A stretch of 64,000 nt of DNA from CBFFRJ01 sp051486985 (lineage in GTDB: Bacteria > Pseudomonadota > Gammaproteobacteria > Enterobacterales > Enterobacteriaceae). The stretch is taken from the NCBI RefSeq assembly GCF_051486985.1, contig NZ_JAHVDV010000029.1:6400-70399 (forward strand), written 5' to 3'. The notes under the pieces are model-generated. The model was not told where the DNA came from, did not search any database, and saw only the letters and a list, made by a program, of their open reading frames with translations. Within the stretch, counting starts at the first letter, position 1, and each line of letters begins with the position of its first letter. This document shows, piece by piece, positions 1 through 8,146 of this stretch. The position numbers and the translations under genes are program-made.

Positions 1-98
1 AGACGCTCGTTACCCAGGGTTAAGCTCAGGTTTTTTACCACCCTGGCACCGGGATAATCTATGTTCAGCCCCGATACCTGAACGCGTGTCTCAGTCAT
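1..98 (-). CDS. ABC transporter ATP-binding protein, N-terminal part (runs off the window)
   Basis: The first 32 codons on the minus strand read MTETRVQVSGLNIDYPG and continue with VVKNLSLTLG, the usual start of an importer ATPase just before its Walker A loop. The ATG at 98-96 overlaps the TGA of the upstream permease by 8 bases (ATGACTGA), so the genes are translationally coupled. It should energise the oligopeptide/nickel-type importer encoded by the next three genes. The Walker motifs are outside the window, so activity cannot be judged. Confidence 0.8.
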   Translation of the reverse strand, partial: MTETRVQVSGLNIDYPGARVVKNLSLTLGNER

Positions 99-924
99 GG
101 TGTGGCTCCAGTACGTCCCGCAGGCCATCGCCCAGCAGGTTAAAGGCAAGGCTTGCGATAAGGATAAGGGCGCCGGGGGCTGCGGCAATCCACCACTGGT
201 CAAAGATGACCTGCATGCCATCAGCTATCATCGCCCCCCATTCCGCCATTGGCGGGCGGGCACCGAGCCCCAGGAAACCCAGGCCGGCGGCGGCGAGAAT
301 AATGCCCGCCAGGTCGAGCGCCAGGCGCACGATAGCAGAGGGTAAGCAGAGCGGCAGAATGTGTCCTGTTAACAGTCGGATTCCCCGGATACCCATCATT
401 TCCGCTGCCGCCAGATAATCACTGTGCCGCAGGCGCTGGATCTCACTGCGTGCCTGGCGTGCATAGGCAGGCCAGGTGGTGAGAGCCAACGCCAGCGCAC
501 CATTCACCAGTCCCGGTCCGAGCATCGCCACAAAAGCAAACGCCAGAATCAGGCGCGGCATCGACATCACCACATCGGTAAAGCGCATTAATATACGCTC
601 CAGCCAGCCGCCGTAATAACCGGACAAAATACCCATCAGTAACCCTGCGGGAAGCGTAATGACCGTGACCAGCGCCACCAGACCCAGCGCCGGGCGGGTG
701 CCATAAATCAGTCGGGAAAGCAGGTCCCGCCCGTAGCTGTCTGTCCCGAGCCAGTGTTCGGCATTCGGGGCCTGCAGGCGCGAGGCGGCATCCTGCCAGT
801 TCGGATCAAGTGGTGCCAGCCACGGAGCAAAAAGCGCCAGCAGCAAAAACAGCATGACAATCAGCAACCCTGTCACGGCGGCAGGGGAGCGGCGCAGACG
901 GCGCAAAAAGAGAGACGTCGGCAT
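91..924 (-). CDS. Peptide/nickel-type ABC transporter permease (DppC/OppC-like)
   Basis: The 277-aa inner-membrane permease has the DppC layout: a cytoplasmic N-terminus, one membrane segment (about residues 17-37), the motif WLGTDSYGRDLLSRLIYG that introduces this family, then about five more membrane segments. The EAA-type cytoplasmic loop (AAAEMMGIRGIRLLTGHILP) contacts the ATPase. Its ATG meets the TGA of the preceding permease (TGATG), and its own stop overlaps the ATPase start, so this is a tightly packed operon. The substrate is not predictable from the permease; dipeptides, glutathione, nickel and opines are all possible. Confidence 0.9.
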   Translation of the reverse strand: MPTSLFLRRLRRSPAAVTGLLIVMLFLLLALFAPWLAPLDPNWQDAASRLQAPNAEHWLGTDSYGRDLLSRLIYGTRPALGLVALVTVITLPAGLLMGILSGYYGGWLERILMRFTDVVMSMPRLILAFAFVAMLGPGLVNGALALALTTWPAYARQARSEIQRLRHSDYLAAAEMMGIRGIRLLTGHILPLCLPSAIVRLALDLAGIILAAAGLGFLGLGARPPMAEWGAMIADGMQVIFDQWWIAAAPGALILIASLAFNLLGDGLRDVLEPHHD

Positions 925-1946
925 CAGTGCACCCTCGGGTCGGTTAACCGTACCAGCAGGTCGGTCAGGTTATTGATCAACACAAAGCACACGCCAATCA
1001 CCAGCGTACCGCCCATAATCGCGGTTGTGTCTCCGGCAAAGAGGGCGGTCGTGAGGTAGCGGCCAATGCCAGGCCAGGAGAAGACGGTCTCCGTCAACAC
1101 TGCCCCTTCGAGCATCCCGGTGTAGGCCAGCGCCACCACCGTCAGCAAGGTGCCGCGAATATTCGGCAGCACATGGCGCAGCAGAATGGTCATCTCCCCG
1201 GCACCTTTAGCGCGGGCCAGCAGAATGTACTCTTTATTCATCTCCCCCAGGCATGCCGAGCGGGTAAGGCGCGTGATGCTGGCAAGAGAGTAATAGGCCA
1301 GCAGCAGCACTGGCAGGATCAGATGACTGATAGCATTTTTGAAGGCGGCAGGATCGCCGGAAAGCCAGGTATCGATTAACGCAAAGCCGGTTTGCGGCGT
1401 CACCGTGTACTGATAAATATCATCCAGACGGCCCGGTCCTGCACTCCACTGCAAACGGGCATAAAACAGCGCCAGCATCAGCAGGCCAAGCCAGAAAATA
1501 GGGACAGAATTACCCAGCAGCGTAAAGGTACGCACCGCCAGATCCCAGGGTGAACCGGCAAAACGTGCACATAATACGCCGGCAACCACGCCGAACACTG
1601 TGCCCACAATAAGCGCCAGGGTCGCCAGCTCAAGGGTGGCCGGAAAGGCAGAGAGTAAATCCTGTAATACCGGCTGCCCGGTGGCGCTGGCGGTGCCTAA
1701 ATCACCGTGGAAAAGAGCGAGCAGATAGTGCCAGAACTGCACGGGCAGGGGCTGATCGAGCCCAAGCTGGTGGCGAACCTGGTCGTAGGTGGACTGGCTG
1801 GCGTGATCGCCGACTATCTGCAGCACCCGGTCAACGGGAGAGAAAGCGGACAGCGAAAAAGTGACCAGCAACAGGCCAAAAAGGGTCAGGGCGAGAGTGA
1901 GCAGCGCCTGTACGACGCGGATCACGCTGGGTGAAATAGCGGACAT
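924..1946 (-). CDS. Peptide/nickel-type ABC transporter permease (DppB/OppB-like)
   Basis: The 340-aa protein is the DppB-type partner of the next permease. It shows an N-terminal membrane helix (about residues 12-34), a periplasmic segment with DRVLQIVGDHAS and HQLGLDQPLPVQFW, five further helices, and the EAA loop (YILLARAKGAGEMTILLRHV) that docks the ATPase. The C-terminal DLLVRLTDPRVH tail is typical of the family. A 141-base gap containing a REP-like palindrome separates it from the binding-protein gene, so the permeases may be expressed below the level of the binding protein. Confidence 0.9.
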   Translation of the reverse strand: MSAISPSVIRVVQALLTLALTLFGLLLVTFSLSAFSPVDRVLQIVGDHASQSTYDQVRHQLGLDQPLPVQFWHYLLALFHGDLGTASATGQPVLQDLLSAFPATLELATLALIVGTVFGVVAGVLCARFAGSPWDLAVRTFTLLGNSVPIFWLGLLMLALFYARLQWSAGPGRLDDIYQYTVTPQTGFALIDTWLSGDPAAFKNAISHLILPVLLLAYYSLASITRLTRSACLGEMNKEYILLARAKGAGEMTILLRHVLPNIRGTLLTVVALAYTGMLEGAVLTETVFSWPGIGRYLTTALFAGDTTAIMGGTLVIGVCFVLINNLTDLLVRLTDPRVH

Positions 1947-1980
1947 GAATAACTCATTGATAGCAGCTGTCTGGAAAACT

Positions 1981-2077
1981 GCCCCTCATCCCGCACCTTT
2001 GTCTTAAGCGGGTAAACAGGTACAACGTGCTTTGTACTGCCCCCTCTCGCGTGGGGGAGAGGGGCAGGCTGAGGGGC
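1981..2077. repeat. REP-like palindrome inside the ABC operon
   Basis: An inner hairpin TGCCCCCTCTC...GAGAGGGGCA (2038-2066, one bulged C) lies inside an outer pair GCCCCTCA (1981-1988) and TGAGGGGC (2070-2077). This matches the G/C-rich REP-type intergenic elements common in enterobacteria. It lies between the binding-protein stop and the first permease start, where such elements often stabilise the upstream mRNA or attenuate downstream expression. That role is inferred. Confidence 0.7.
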
Positions 2078-2087
2078 ATAATAAGCA

Positions 2088-3656
2088 TTACTTCGTTACG
2101 CGGTCATACCACACCATATCCGCATTCAGACCCTGCTGGTAGCCCTTCACGTTGTCTCGTACCACGATCTGGGTTTTACCCTGATCCACAAACACGTACG
2201 GTGAATTGTGCTGCAGTTCCTGCTGCATGTCTTTGTAAAGACTCAAGCGCTTCGCCGCATCCGGCTCGGCGACGGCGGCCAGCGTGGCTTTACTCAGTTC
2301 CGGGATCTGCCAGCCGTTCAGTCCGGCAACGGTGCTGGATTTGCCATCGTTATAGGCAAATGCGCTGGCGTTGGAGTGCGCGTCAAAATAGTCCGGGATC
2401 CACAGACGAATCGCGGCCTGGTGCTGTTTGGCGCGAACGCGGGCATAAACCTGGCTACCGGCAGCCGGCAGCAGATCCACTTTTACGCCGCCCTGAGCAA
2501 AGCTCGCCTGCATGGACTGGGCAATAGTAATGAACGGAGGCTTGTTCTCAACGTCCAGCGTGAAGTGAGCATCTTTAATTCCCGCTTTAGCCAGAATCTC
2601 TTTCGCTTTGGCTGGATCAAATTTGAACGGATTGTCTTCCAGCGCACCCGGCAGCCCCACCGGCAGGAAGCTCTGGTGTACAAAGTACTGACCTTTCAGA
2701 AGGTTTTTGGTAATGCCCTCGTAATCCACCAGCCAGCGCGAGGCTTCCCAGAACGCCGGGTTACTGAGTAGCGGATTGGCATTGTTACCGGCGTTAAACA
2801 CCAGATAGTTCTGTTCAGCAGAGGGAATACTCAGCACTTCAATGCCTTTTTTACCCGTCAGGGCGCTAATCTGATCCGCCCCCAGGTCACGGGCGATATC
2901 CGCATCACCCTGTTCAATCAGCAGACGACGCGAGGCAGGGTCCGGCACGTTCTTAATAATAATGTTCTTCACTTTCGGTGCACCGCCCGGAGAGGTCGGG
3001 TTCGCGTCAAGCACAATGGCCTGATGTGGCTGGTACACGCGCATTTTAAACGCGCCACTGCCTGCGGAATGCAGCTTAAGCCAGGCGTTGCCGAAGTCGT
3101 TCGCTTTCACATTGGCGCTGACCAGTTTCTCATCCACGATTGAGGCAATCGGGGTAGAAAGAATGTTGAGGGCCACCGCAGGGCTGACGTCTGCCGTCCA
3201 GTGAAGCTGCACGGTATGCTCATCCACTTTCTTCAACTGGCTGGCGATGTTACTGGCTTCCCATCCCAGGACGTTGAGGATAAATGCCGGTGATTTGTTC
3301 ATCGTCACCGCACGGGTGTAGGAGAAAATCACATCATCGGCGCGCAGCGGGTTGCCGGAGGCAAATCTGGCATCGCTTTTGAGTTTGATAGTCAGCGTTT
3401 TCGCGGCGGCATCAGCCTGCCAGCTCTCGGCCAGCACCGGGTTAATCTTTTCAGGGTTCTCACGATCCGGCTGCACCAGGCGCTCATACAGGCTCGGTAC
3501 GGTCTGAATACTGGAGAGCTCATTGGCCTCTGCCGGATCCAGACTGACGATATCGTCCAGGCCTTGCGCCACGACCAGCGTATCCGGCGGCGTTGCGGCA
3601 TAGCTGGTGGCAGAGAGCAGCGTCATGATGACGAAGGACAGCAGTTTTTTGGTCAT
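2088..3656 (-). CDS. Periplasmic solute-binding protein, SBP_bac_5 family
   Basis: This is the extracytoplasmic receptor of the adjacent importer (family 5, DppA/OppA/GsiB fold), 522 aa. The chosen ATG at 3656-3654 follows an AGGGA ribosome site and begins a clean signal peptide (MTKKLLSFVIMTLLSATSYA, cut before ATPPD). The longer open frame to 3737 would put 27 hydrophilic residues before that signal and is rejected. Family features include DDIVSLDPAEANE, YERLVQ and the conserved L-x-F-x-LRxD-like stretch LKSDARFASGNPLRADDVIFSY. It is the first gene of the operon. Ligand unknown. Confidence 0.9.
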   Translation of the reverse strand: MTKKLLSFVIMTLLSATSYAATPPDTLVVAQGLDDIVSLDPAEANELSSIQTVPSLYERLVQPDRENPEKINPVLAESWQADAAAKTLTIKLKSDARFASGNPLRADDVIFSYTRAVTMNKSPAFILNVLGWEASNIASQLKKVDEHTVQLHWTADVSPAVALNILSTPIASIVDEKLVSANVKANDFGNAWLKLHSAGSGAFKMRVYQPHQAIVLDANPTSPGGAPKVKNIIIKNVPDPASRRLLIEQGDADIARDLGADQISALTGKKGIEVLSIPSAEQNYLVFNAGNNANPLLSNPAFWEASRWLVDYEGITKNLLKGQYFVHQSFLPVGLPGALEDNPFKFDPAKAKEILAKAGIKDAHFTLDVENKPPFITIAQSMQASFAQGGVKVDLLPAAGSQVYARVRAKQHQAAIRLWIPDYFDAHSNASAFAYNDGKSSTVAGLNGWQIPELSKATLAAVAEPDAAKRLSLYKDMQQELQHNSPYVFVDQGKTQIVVRDNVKGYQQGLNADMVWYDRVTK

Positions 3657-4376
3657 ATGAGATCCCTGTAACGTTAAGAAAGTATGTGTATTTTGTATCG
3701 CTAAAGTAGGCTGCTTCCGATTTTTCTTAAAGTCCAAATTCGTCTTTCTTTATGCACTTACGGCATAAGACAGAATTTTTTGGCATGACCGAAGCGCGGA
3801 TGGCTGAGGTTTACTGCGTCCACCGGTTACAGGAGCCAGAAAGGCCAAAGCCAGAGGTTAACTTAAGGCCGTTTCACCCTTTGCGAAAACCTGAAGAGAA
3901 ATAAAGGTGCAGCCTGTGGGTTGCGGGTGAAGAGGGAGTAGCACCATGCGCTGGAGAAACACACTCACAACAGATTTTTTGAGCGCTTTAGCCAAACGTA
4001 GCCTTAAGAAACGGTCAATGTTAATCGGTGCAGGACCCTGAATAAAAGGCGGGAAGGCAGGGAAATAGGCGATTTAAATTTATCTCCTTCAGGTGAAGAA
4101 ATATAAGCTGACAGCCTTAGGCTGCATCAGCGAACGCCTGAAAGCTATCACTGGGTTATCAGAGGATGCCATCATGCAGCCTATAAAAGAATCGTATAAT
4201 TTTTATGCTGATAATGGCGCTCTATTCTGTACGGCTTTCAGCACCATCCGGCGAAAATATCTCATTAGCCTTGCCTGAAAACTATCAGTCCAAATGGCCT
4301 CGGCGTGACAAACGTCAAAATTATGCCAGGATTATTTTAAGATTTATAAAATCGCTTTAAAAATTAGGGAGGAAAA
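3657..4376. other. Intergenic region without a recognised gene
   Basis: The minus-strand ABC operon must start from a promoter near 3660-3770, and the plus-strand VOC gene from one near 4300-4360. An open frame at 4093-4278 starts with GTG and lacks a clear ribosome site or recognisable sequence, so I do not call it. No repeat or RNA was identified. Confidence 0.4.
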
Positions 4377-4901
4377 ATGATAGTACGTGGTATTGAACAT
4401 ATTGGTATTACCGTTAGTGATCTTAAGCAAGCAGAGAATTTTTTTGTTAATGCATTTAATGCGGTAGTGCTTTATCGCCTTGTTCCACCAGACTTCCCCG
4501 GTAAAGAGATTACGGGTGACAATATGTATCCTTTGAATGGTTTCCCGGTCGAAATGAATGTAACGGGTTTATCTATGTTACGCCTTGCCAACGGCTGTAA
4601 TATTGAACTCTTTCAGACATCACCTTCAGCGCAGGATCATCAGGCTAACCCTGCAACACCGGGAATTAACCATTTTTCAATATATGTTGATGATATCCTT
4701 CTGGCGGGTGAAAGAATGCGTGAGAATGGTGCAAAAATGTTTGAGGGGCCGTCGGACTGTTTTGCTCAGGAAGAGGGAAAGGGCAATCAAACATGGTTTG
4801 GGATAACGACTTTCGGTGTTCTTATTGAATTAATTACCCTTCCTGCCGGGCTAAATTATGATGAGCAATCGACAGCAGCGCGATGGCTGCCATCGTCTTA
4901 A
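4377..4901 (+). CDS. VOC-superfamily (glyoxalase/bleomycin-resistance fold) protein
   Basis: The 174-aa protein has two beta-alpha-beta-beta-beta modules of the vicinal oxygen chelate fold. Candidate metal ligands are H9 in RGIEHIGI, the Glu in NIELFQT, the His in INHFSIYV and the Glu in VLIELITLP, giving the H-E-H-E pattern of glyoxalase I and related lyases. A strong GGGAGG site lies 7 bases before the ATG. The gene stands alone, so its substrate (a methylglyoxal adduct, a catechol or an antibiotic) cannot be deduced. Family is clear, activity unknown. Confidence 0.8.
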   Translation: MIVRGIEHIGITVSDLKQAENFFVNAFNAVVLYRLVPPDFPGKEITGDNMYPLNGFPVEMNVTGLSMLRLANGCNIELFQTSPSAQDHQANPATPGINHFSIYVDDILLAGERMRENGAKMFEGPSDCFAQEEGKGNQTWFGITTFGVLIELITLPAGLNYDEQSTAARWLPSS

Positions 4902-5270
4902 TTGTAATAATCCAGACGAGCTTTAAGCGCGTTTAACGACAGTGCGTGATAATGTTAATTGCATTCTGCGTTCCCTGGTGGCATTAGTGCTTTTATTACC
5001 GGGGGCGTAGAAAATTCCCCAAAAATGGATTTGGTTGCTTCTGAAAAATCTGCGCGACCGCATGTGGCTCTATCTTTAACACCCGTCGAGGAATTCAGTT
5101 TTCCAGTCAGCGAGTTTATATTCGCAAGAAAACCCTGGTGATAATAACAGCAATAATGGCAGGCCGCATGAAGTATAGGTTGCACTGTTTTGCCAGCATT
5201 CATCAAAGACTCAATCCTGACAGGACGCTGAAGCACTCAAAAGGTAATGCATTAATTATGTTTTTATTTT
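4902..5270. other. Intergenic region without a recognised gene
   Basis: Short overlapping frames occur on both strands but none has a ribosome site or recognisable sequence. The direct repeat ATATTCCCAGC appears twice at about 5320-5348, inside the 3' end of the next gene. Confidence 0.35.
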
Positions 5271-6146
5271 TTAAATTATTATGCGACCTGACGAAAGAAT
5301 GTCGCACCATTGTTTCTTATATTCCCAGCCTTTTAAATATATTCCCAGCGAGAAAATAGTCGGGATCTTAGAATGGGAACCTGACATTTTTGCTTCTGTA
5401 ATATTTTGCCACAAAAGCGCCGTTCCTGCTCCTACGTTCATAAAGTTAGGATCCACCCCACCATTTATATCATCAAAATATAACCAAGTGGATGATTCTG
5501 CACGATAAATAAGATCATAAGCAGCTGGCTGGTTATTTATAAGCAAGACGTTGCCAAACAGTAGATCGTTTAGTTCTTTAAAAACATCTTCCAGAAGCGT
5601 TTCATCAAAGCACTTTATTTTACCATTCCAGCGCAAGTTAAAAAGCTCACAATAAATCTGACTAAGCGCTTTTGCAGAGAAACCAGAAATGCTTTTAAAT
5701 TCTCCCCCTGATTCTTTAATTTTTCTTATCTCAGCGTTTCGCTTACGCACAGTTGTTTTTGAGAAATCCTCTTTTACGTAAGCAATTTTGTGCTTTAAAA
5801 GATCTGAGTATATACCGTTATGGTAGCTATGCTGTGCAAGCGGAGAGAGCCGTTTAGTTTTATGTGGCATAAATACTTTGCTGCCAGGAGCAACTGGAAA
5901 AAGCAAATCATCAAAAATAAAAGGAATTTTGGGATTATGATACACCAGAGAATCATTGAAGGTGCAATATGCAGCATTGTGTCTATTATAATAATTTATT
6001 TCAATACCCAGTGTCGCCCTTAGATAATTGAGAACGCGTGGGTGAACGCAGACACTACCGCCGAATTTATAGTAGAAATTAGCATAAACTTCAGGTGTGC
6101 AAGTATTCCAGCCGTATAAACTTCTTTTAAACATTTGAATGCTCAT
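5271..6146 (-). CDS. Mig-14 family protein
   Basis: The 291-aa protein resembles Mig-14 of Salmonella, a PhoPQ-regulated inner-membrane-associated protein needed for resistance to cationic antimicrobial peptides and survival in macrophages. Recognisable features are the N-terminal GWNTCTPEVYANFYYKFGG, the PHKTKRLSPLAQ stretch, and a C-terminal GNAT-like domain (about residues 150-270) with FNLRWNGK and the end of a fold around GWEYKKQWCDILS. No signal peptide is seen. Ribosome site is weak; an alternative ATG lies 4 codons in. Base composition is AT-rich compared with the flanking metabolic genes, suggesting transfer. Family call is moderately sure. Confidence 0.7.
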   Translation of the reverse strand: MSIQMFKRSLYGWNTCTPEVYANFYYKFGGSVCVHPRVLNYLRATLGIEINYYNRHNAAYCTFNDSLVYHNPKIPFIFDDLLFPVAPGSKVFMPHKTKRLSPLAQHSYHNGIYSDLLKHKIAYVKEDFSKTTVRKRNAEIRKIKESGGEFKSISGFSAKALSQIYCELFNLRWNGKIKCFDETLLEDVFKELNDLLFGNVLLINNQPAAYDLIYRAESSTWLYFDDINGGVDPNFMNVGAGTALLWQNITEAKMSGSHSKIPTIFSLGIYLKGWEYKKQWCDILSSGRIII

Positions 6147-6596
6147 TAGTTAAGCTAAAAGAGATTTGCTAAAAAATAAGGAAGCGAGTGTTTTTATTAA
6201 AACGTTGTTGTGCTTTATTGGACTCAGTGTAACAGAAAGGATTTTATACTTTCAATCACCTCACGCATTTTTAAAGATTAATTTAGATATGGGGCTGCCC
6301 CCACTTGCATTGCCCCTTATGTTTGGAACATAATCTTTTGTTAAAGTAATGCCAGGAAAATCATGCAGCTTCCATTTATCTGAAGCATCTCAAAACCATC
6401 ATGTTTAGTTAGTTTAATACCAAACACTGTTACAACTTGATGATGTAAAGTGTGCAATACGTGTACGGCACCGCATAATTAAAAGCTAATAAAAATATTG
6501 TGTTATAAATACTAAGATATTATTTACTTAACCCAGTTTCTGTGTTTGTTTTTATAAATTTCACTAAAAGTTAGCCGGGTAGCCCCGGCTGTCATT
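6147..6596. other. AT-rich intergenic region upstream of the Mig-14-like gene
   Basis: This stretch should hold the Mig-14-like promoter (minus strand) and, at its right end, the terminator of the MipA/OmpV gene. No open frame is convincing. A TGTTTA hexamer near 6401 was checked as a PhoP box and rejected on spacing. Confidence 0.4.
6563..6590 (-). terminator. Rho-independent terminator of the MipA/OmpV gene
   Basis: On the minus strand a 7-bp stem AGCCGGG/CCCGGCT with a GCTA loop (6573-6590) is followed by AACTTTTAG. It begins 7 bases after the stop codon of the outer-membrane protein gene. Confidence 0.7.
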
Positions 6597-7367
6597 TTAA
6601 AAAGTATACGAGAACCCTGTCCAAAATGTTAACAGGGAATCTTTTGCAACCATTGGGCTTTTGCTTACTTCGTTGGGAATGAAAGTATACCGGGAACCAC
6701 CATAGATATTCCATTGCTCTGTCAAGCTATAAATAATATTGAATTCAGCAAAAGGTGCCCAGCTATCCCCGGGCGTATATTTAGTGTTCCCACTTCTTGC
6801 AGCTTCATCTGAACTAATACCGTAATAGTAGCGGTTAAATTTACGATCGCTCCAGTTAACACCTACAGCAGGTAACAAATTGAACATACCCAGCTGAATG
6901 GGATAGCTCCATGTTTGACTAAAGTTGTATCCATTACTGTTATTCAGAGCATCAGCAGCCAAAACGGTTTCAAATATGCCCCATTCATCAGATTGATGCG
7001 TATAACTTACACCCGTCATTATGCTGCTGCGACGATCGTTAAGTTTACGCATTTGCGAGGAGTGGCTATCTGTTGCCTTATAAGAAAGTGGCAGATAGTA
7101 ACCTAATATTGCCATTTGGTCTGAGGGCGTTTTGAAAAAATCATATCCTGTACTCAGTCCATGAAACCAGAATCGACCCGTTTCATATTCTATATTAGGG
7201 AATAAAAGATTATTTTTATTCTCATTAACGCCTTTGTAAATTTTAGAAGACCAGCTTCCTGTTAAACCCAATGAAAACTCATCAGCCTGAGCTGTAGTTA
7301 TCAATAATCCATTGAGAATAAACGCGGTCAGCGCTGGATTAATGAGGGACTTTCTATTTATAACCAT
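6597..7367 (-). CDS. MipA/OmpV family outer-membrane protein
   Basis: The 256-aa protein has a signal peptide (MVINRKSLINPALTAFILNG...TTAQA, cut before DEFSLG) and alternating beta strands ending in a terminal aromatic (FWTGFSYTF), as required for Bam-dependent insertion. MipA/OmpV proteins are beta-barrel scaffolds or porins; MipA links murein synthases and lytic transglycosylases, others affect antibiotic or osmotic sensitivity. It is transcribed toward the Mig-14-like gene, but a terminator stands between, so they are separate units. Confidence 0.8.
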   Translation of the reverse strand: MVINRKSLINPALTAFILNGLLITTAQADEFSLGLTGSWSSKIYKGVNENKNNLLFPNIEYETGRFWFHGLSTGYDFFKTPSDQMAILGYYLPLSYKATDSHSSQMRKLNDRRSSIMTGVSYTHQSDEWGIFETVLAADALNNSNGYNFSQTWSYPIQLGMFNLLPAVGVNWSDRKFNRYYYGISSDEAARSGNTKYTPGDSWAPFAEFNIIYSLTEQWNIYGGSRYTFIPNEVSKSPMVAKDSLLTFWTGFSYTF

Positions 7368-7438
7368 GATACCTTGCCATAAAAATATTTAACTAAAAAT
7401 CTTTAGAATAAACCTACGTTGAAGATAAAACTCAAGGG

Positions 7439-8038
7439 TTATTCATGAATAATCACTAATTGACTTTTTAAGAATGCATTTGTATGCATTTCATACTCGT
7501 TATCGCCAAATTCTTCGAACTGAAGCCCCAGCACCCCGTCCAGTCCGCATGAGTAAGCAATACAATCCCATGCTACCGATTTGATTGGCCGAAGAGTTTT
7601 AAATTCACCATTTTTAGTACCCGTTTCAAGAAGGTCTACCAACGTAGCATGCCATTCCTTAATAGCTTTCCTTAGTGCGTTCAGCATAACTTCATCGTGA
7701 TACGAAAGCACTTCCGCTTCCTTCCATAACTGGCTGTAGTGACGAACCTCTTCAATGTTTTTTGTGAAAAGGCACCAACCTATCATTTCCAGAGTTCCTG
7801 CATTTTCCTGGCAACCGGATTTTTTAAGCAGCGCCAGGGAATCTGTCACAGATAATAAAAATGCTTCCGCTTTGAGTTCAGATGCAGAAGAAAAGTGACG
7901 ATGAATCTGGCCCAGGGCTATCTGCGCCTCTTGCGCAATTCTTCTCACAGTCATTGCGGTTAGCCCATCTGCAAAAGCGACTTTTACAGCTGTTTCAAGA
8001 ATCATCCGGCGTCTTTCATTATGACTTAAGTATGACAT
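7439..8038 (-). CDS. smvR: TetR-family repressor SmvR
   Basis: The 199-aa protein has a TetR helix-turn-helix near residues 25-55 (GLTAMTVRRIAQEAQIALGQ, then HRHFSS) and a helical ligand domain. It diverges from a SmvA-type efflux gene, the arrangement known from Klebsiella and other enterobacteria, where loss of SmvR raises SmvA and tolerance to chlorhexidine, octenidine and quaternary ammonium biocides. The start has GAGGAAAAG upstream. The shared promoter holds two 14-bp palindromes likely to be its operators. The symbol rests on context plus family resemblance. Confidence 0.8.
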   Translation of the reverse strand: MSYLSHNERRRMILETAVKVAFADGLTAMTVRRIAQEAQIALGQIHRHFSSASELKAEAFLLSVTDSLALLKKSGCQENAGTLEMIGWCLFTKNIEEVRHYSQLWKEAEVLSYHDEVMLNALRKAIKEWHATLVDLLETGTKNGEFKTLRPIKSVAWDCIAYSCGLDGVLGLQFEEFGDNEYEMHTNAFLKSQLVIIHE

Positions 8039-8069
8039 ATCAAACTTTTCCTCATTTCACACCAAAAGG

Positions 8070-8117
8070 TGGACAAGCGTTCATCTTCACTATAAATTCA
8101 AGCTGAACAGTTGTCCA
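8070..8117. promoter_or_regulatory. Paired operators and divergent promoters between smvR and smvA
   Basis: Two related palindromes, TGGACAAGCGTTCA (8070-8083) and TGAACAGTTGTCCA (8104-8117), share the pattern TGRAC-N4-GTYCA and lie 34 bp centre to centre, about three helical turns. They are mirror images, so the block is also one long inverted repeat. The smvR promoter on the minus strand fits TGGACA (8117-8112), 17 bp, TATAGT (8094-8089). A plus-strand promoter may use TGGACA (8070-8075) and TATAAA (8091-8096), though at 15 bp. Each operator covers a -35 box, as expected for a repressor acting on both genes. Confidence 0.65.
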
Positions 8118-8146
8118 TCTTTTTGGTTTGTTAATGGTGTAATCAG

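Noticed and set aside
754..1059. Plus-strand open frames over the ABC permease genes
   Set aside because: They are shadows of strongly supported minus-strand membrane proteins and have no ribosome sites.
4093..4278. 61-aa open frame upstream of the VOC gene
   Set aside because: GTG start without a ribosome site, no recognisable sequence and an ordinary length for chance.
6401..6416. TGTTTAGTTAGTTTA as a PhoP box for the Mig-14-like gene
   Set aside because: The two half-sites start 9 bases apart instead of the usual 11, the second half is imperfect, and the site is about 250 bases from the gene.
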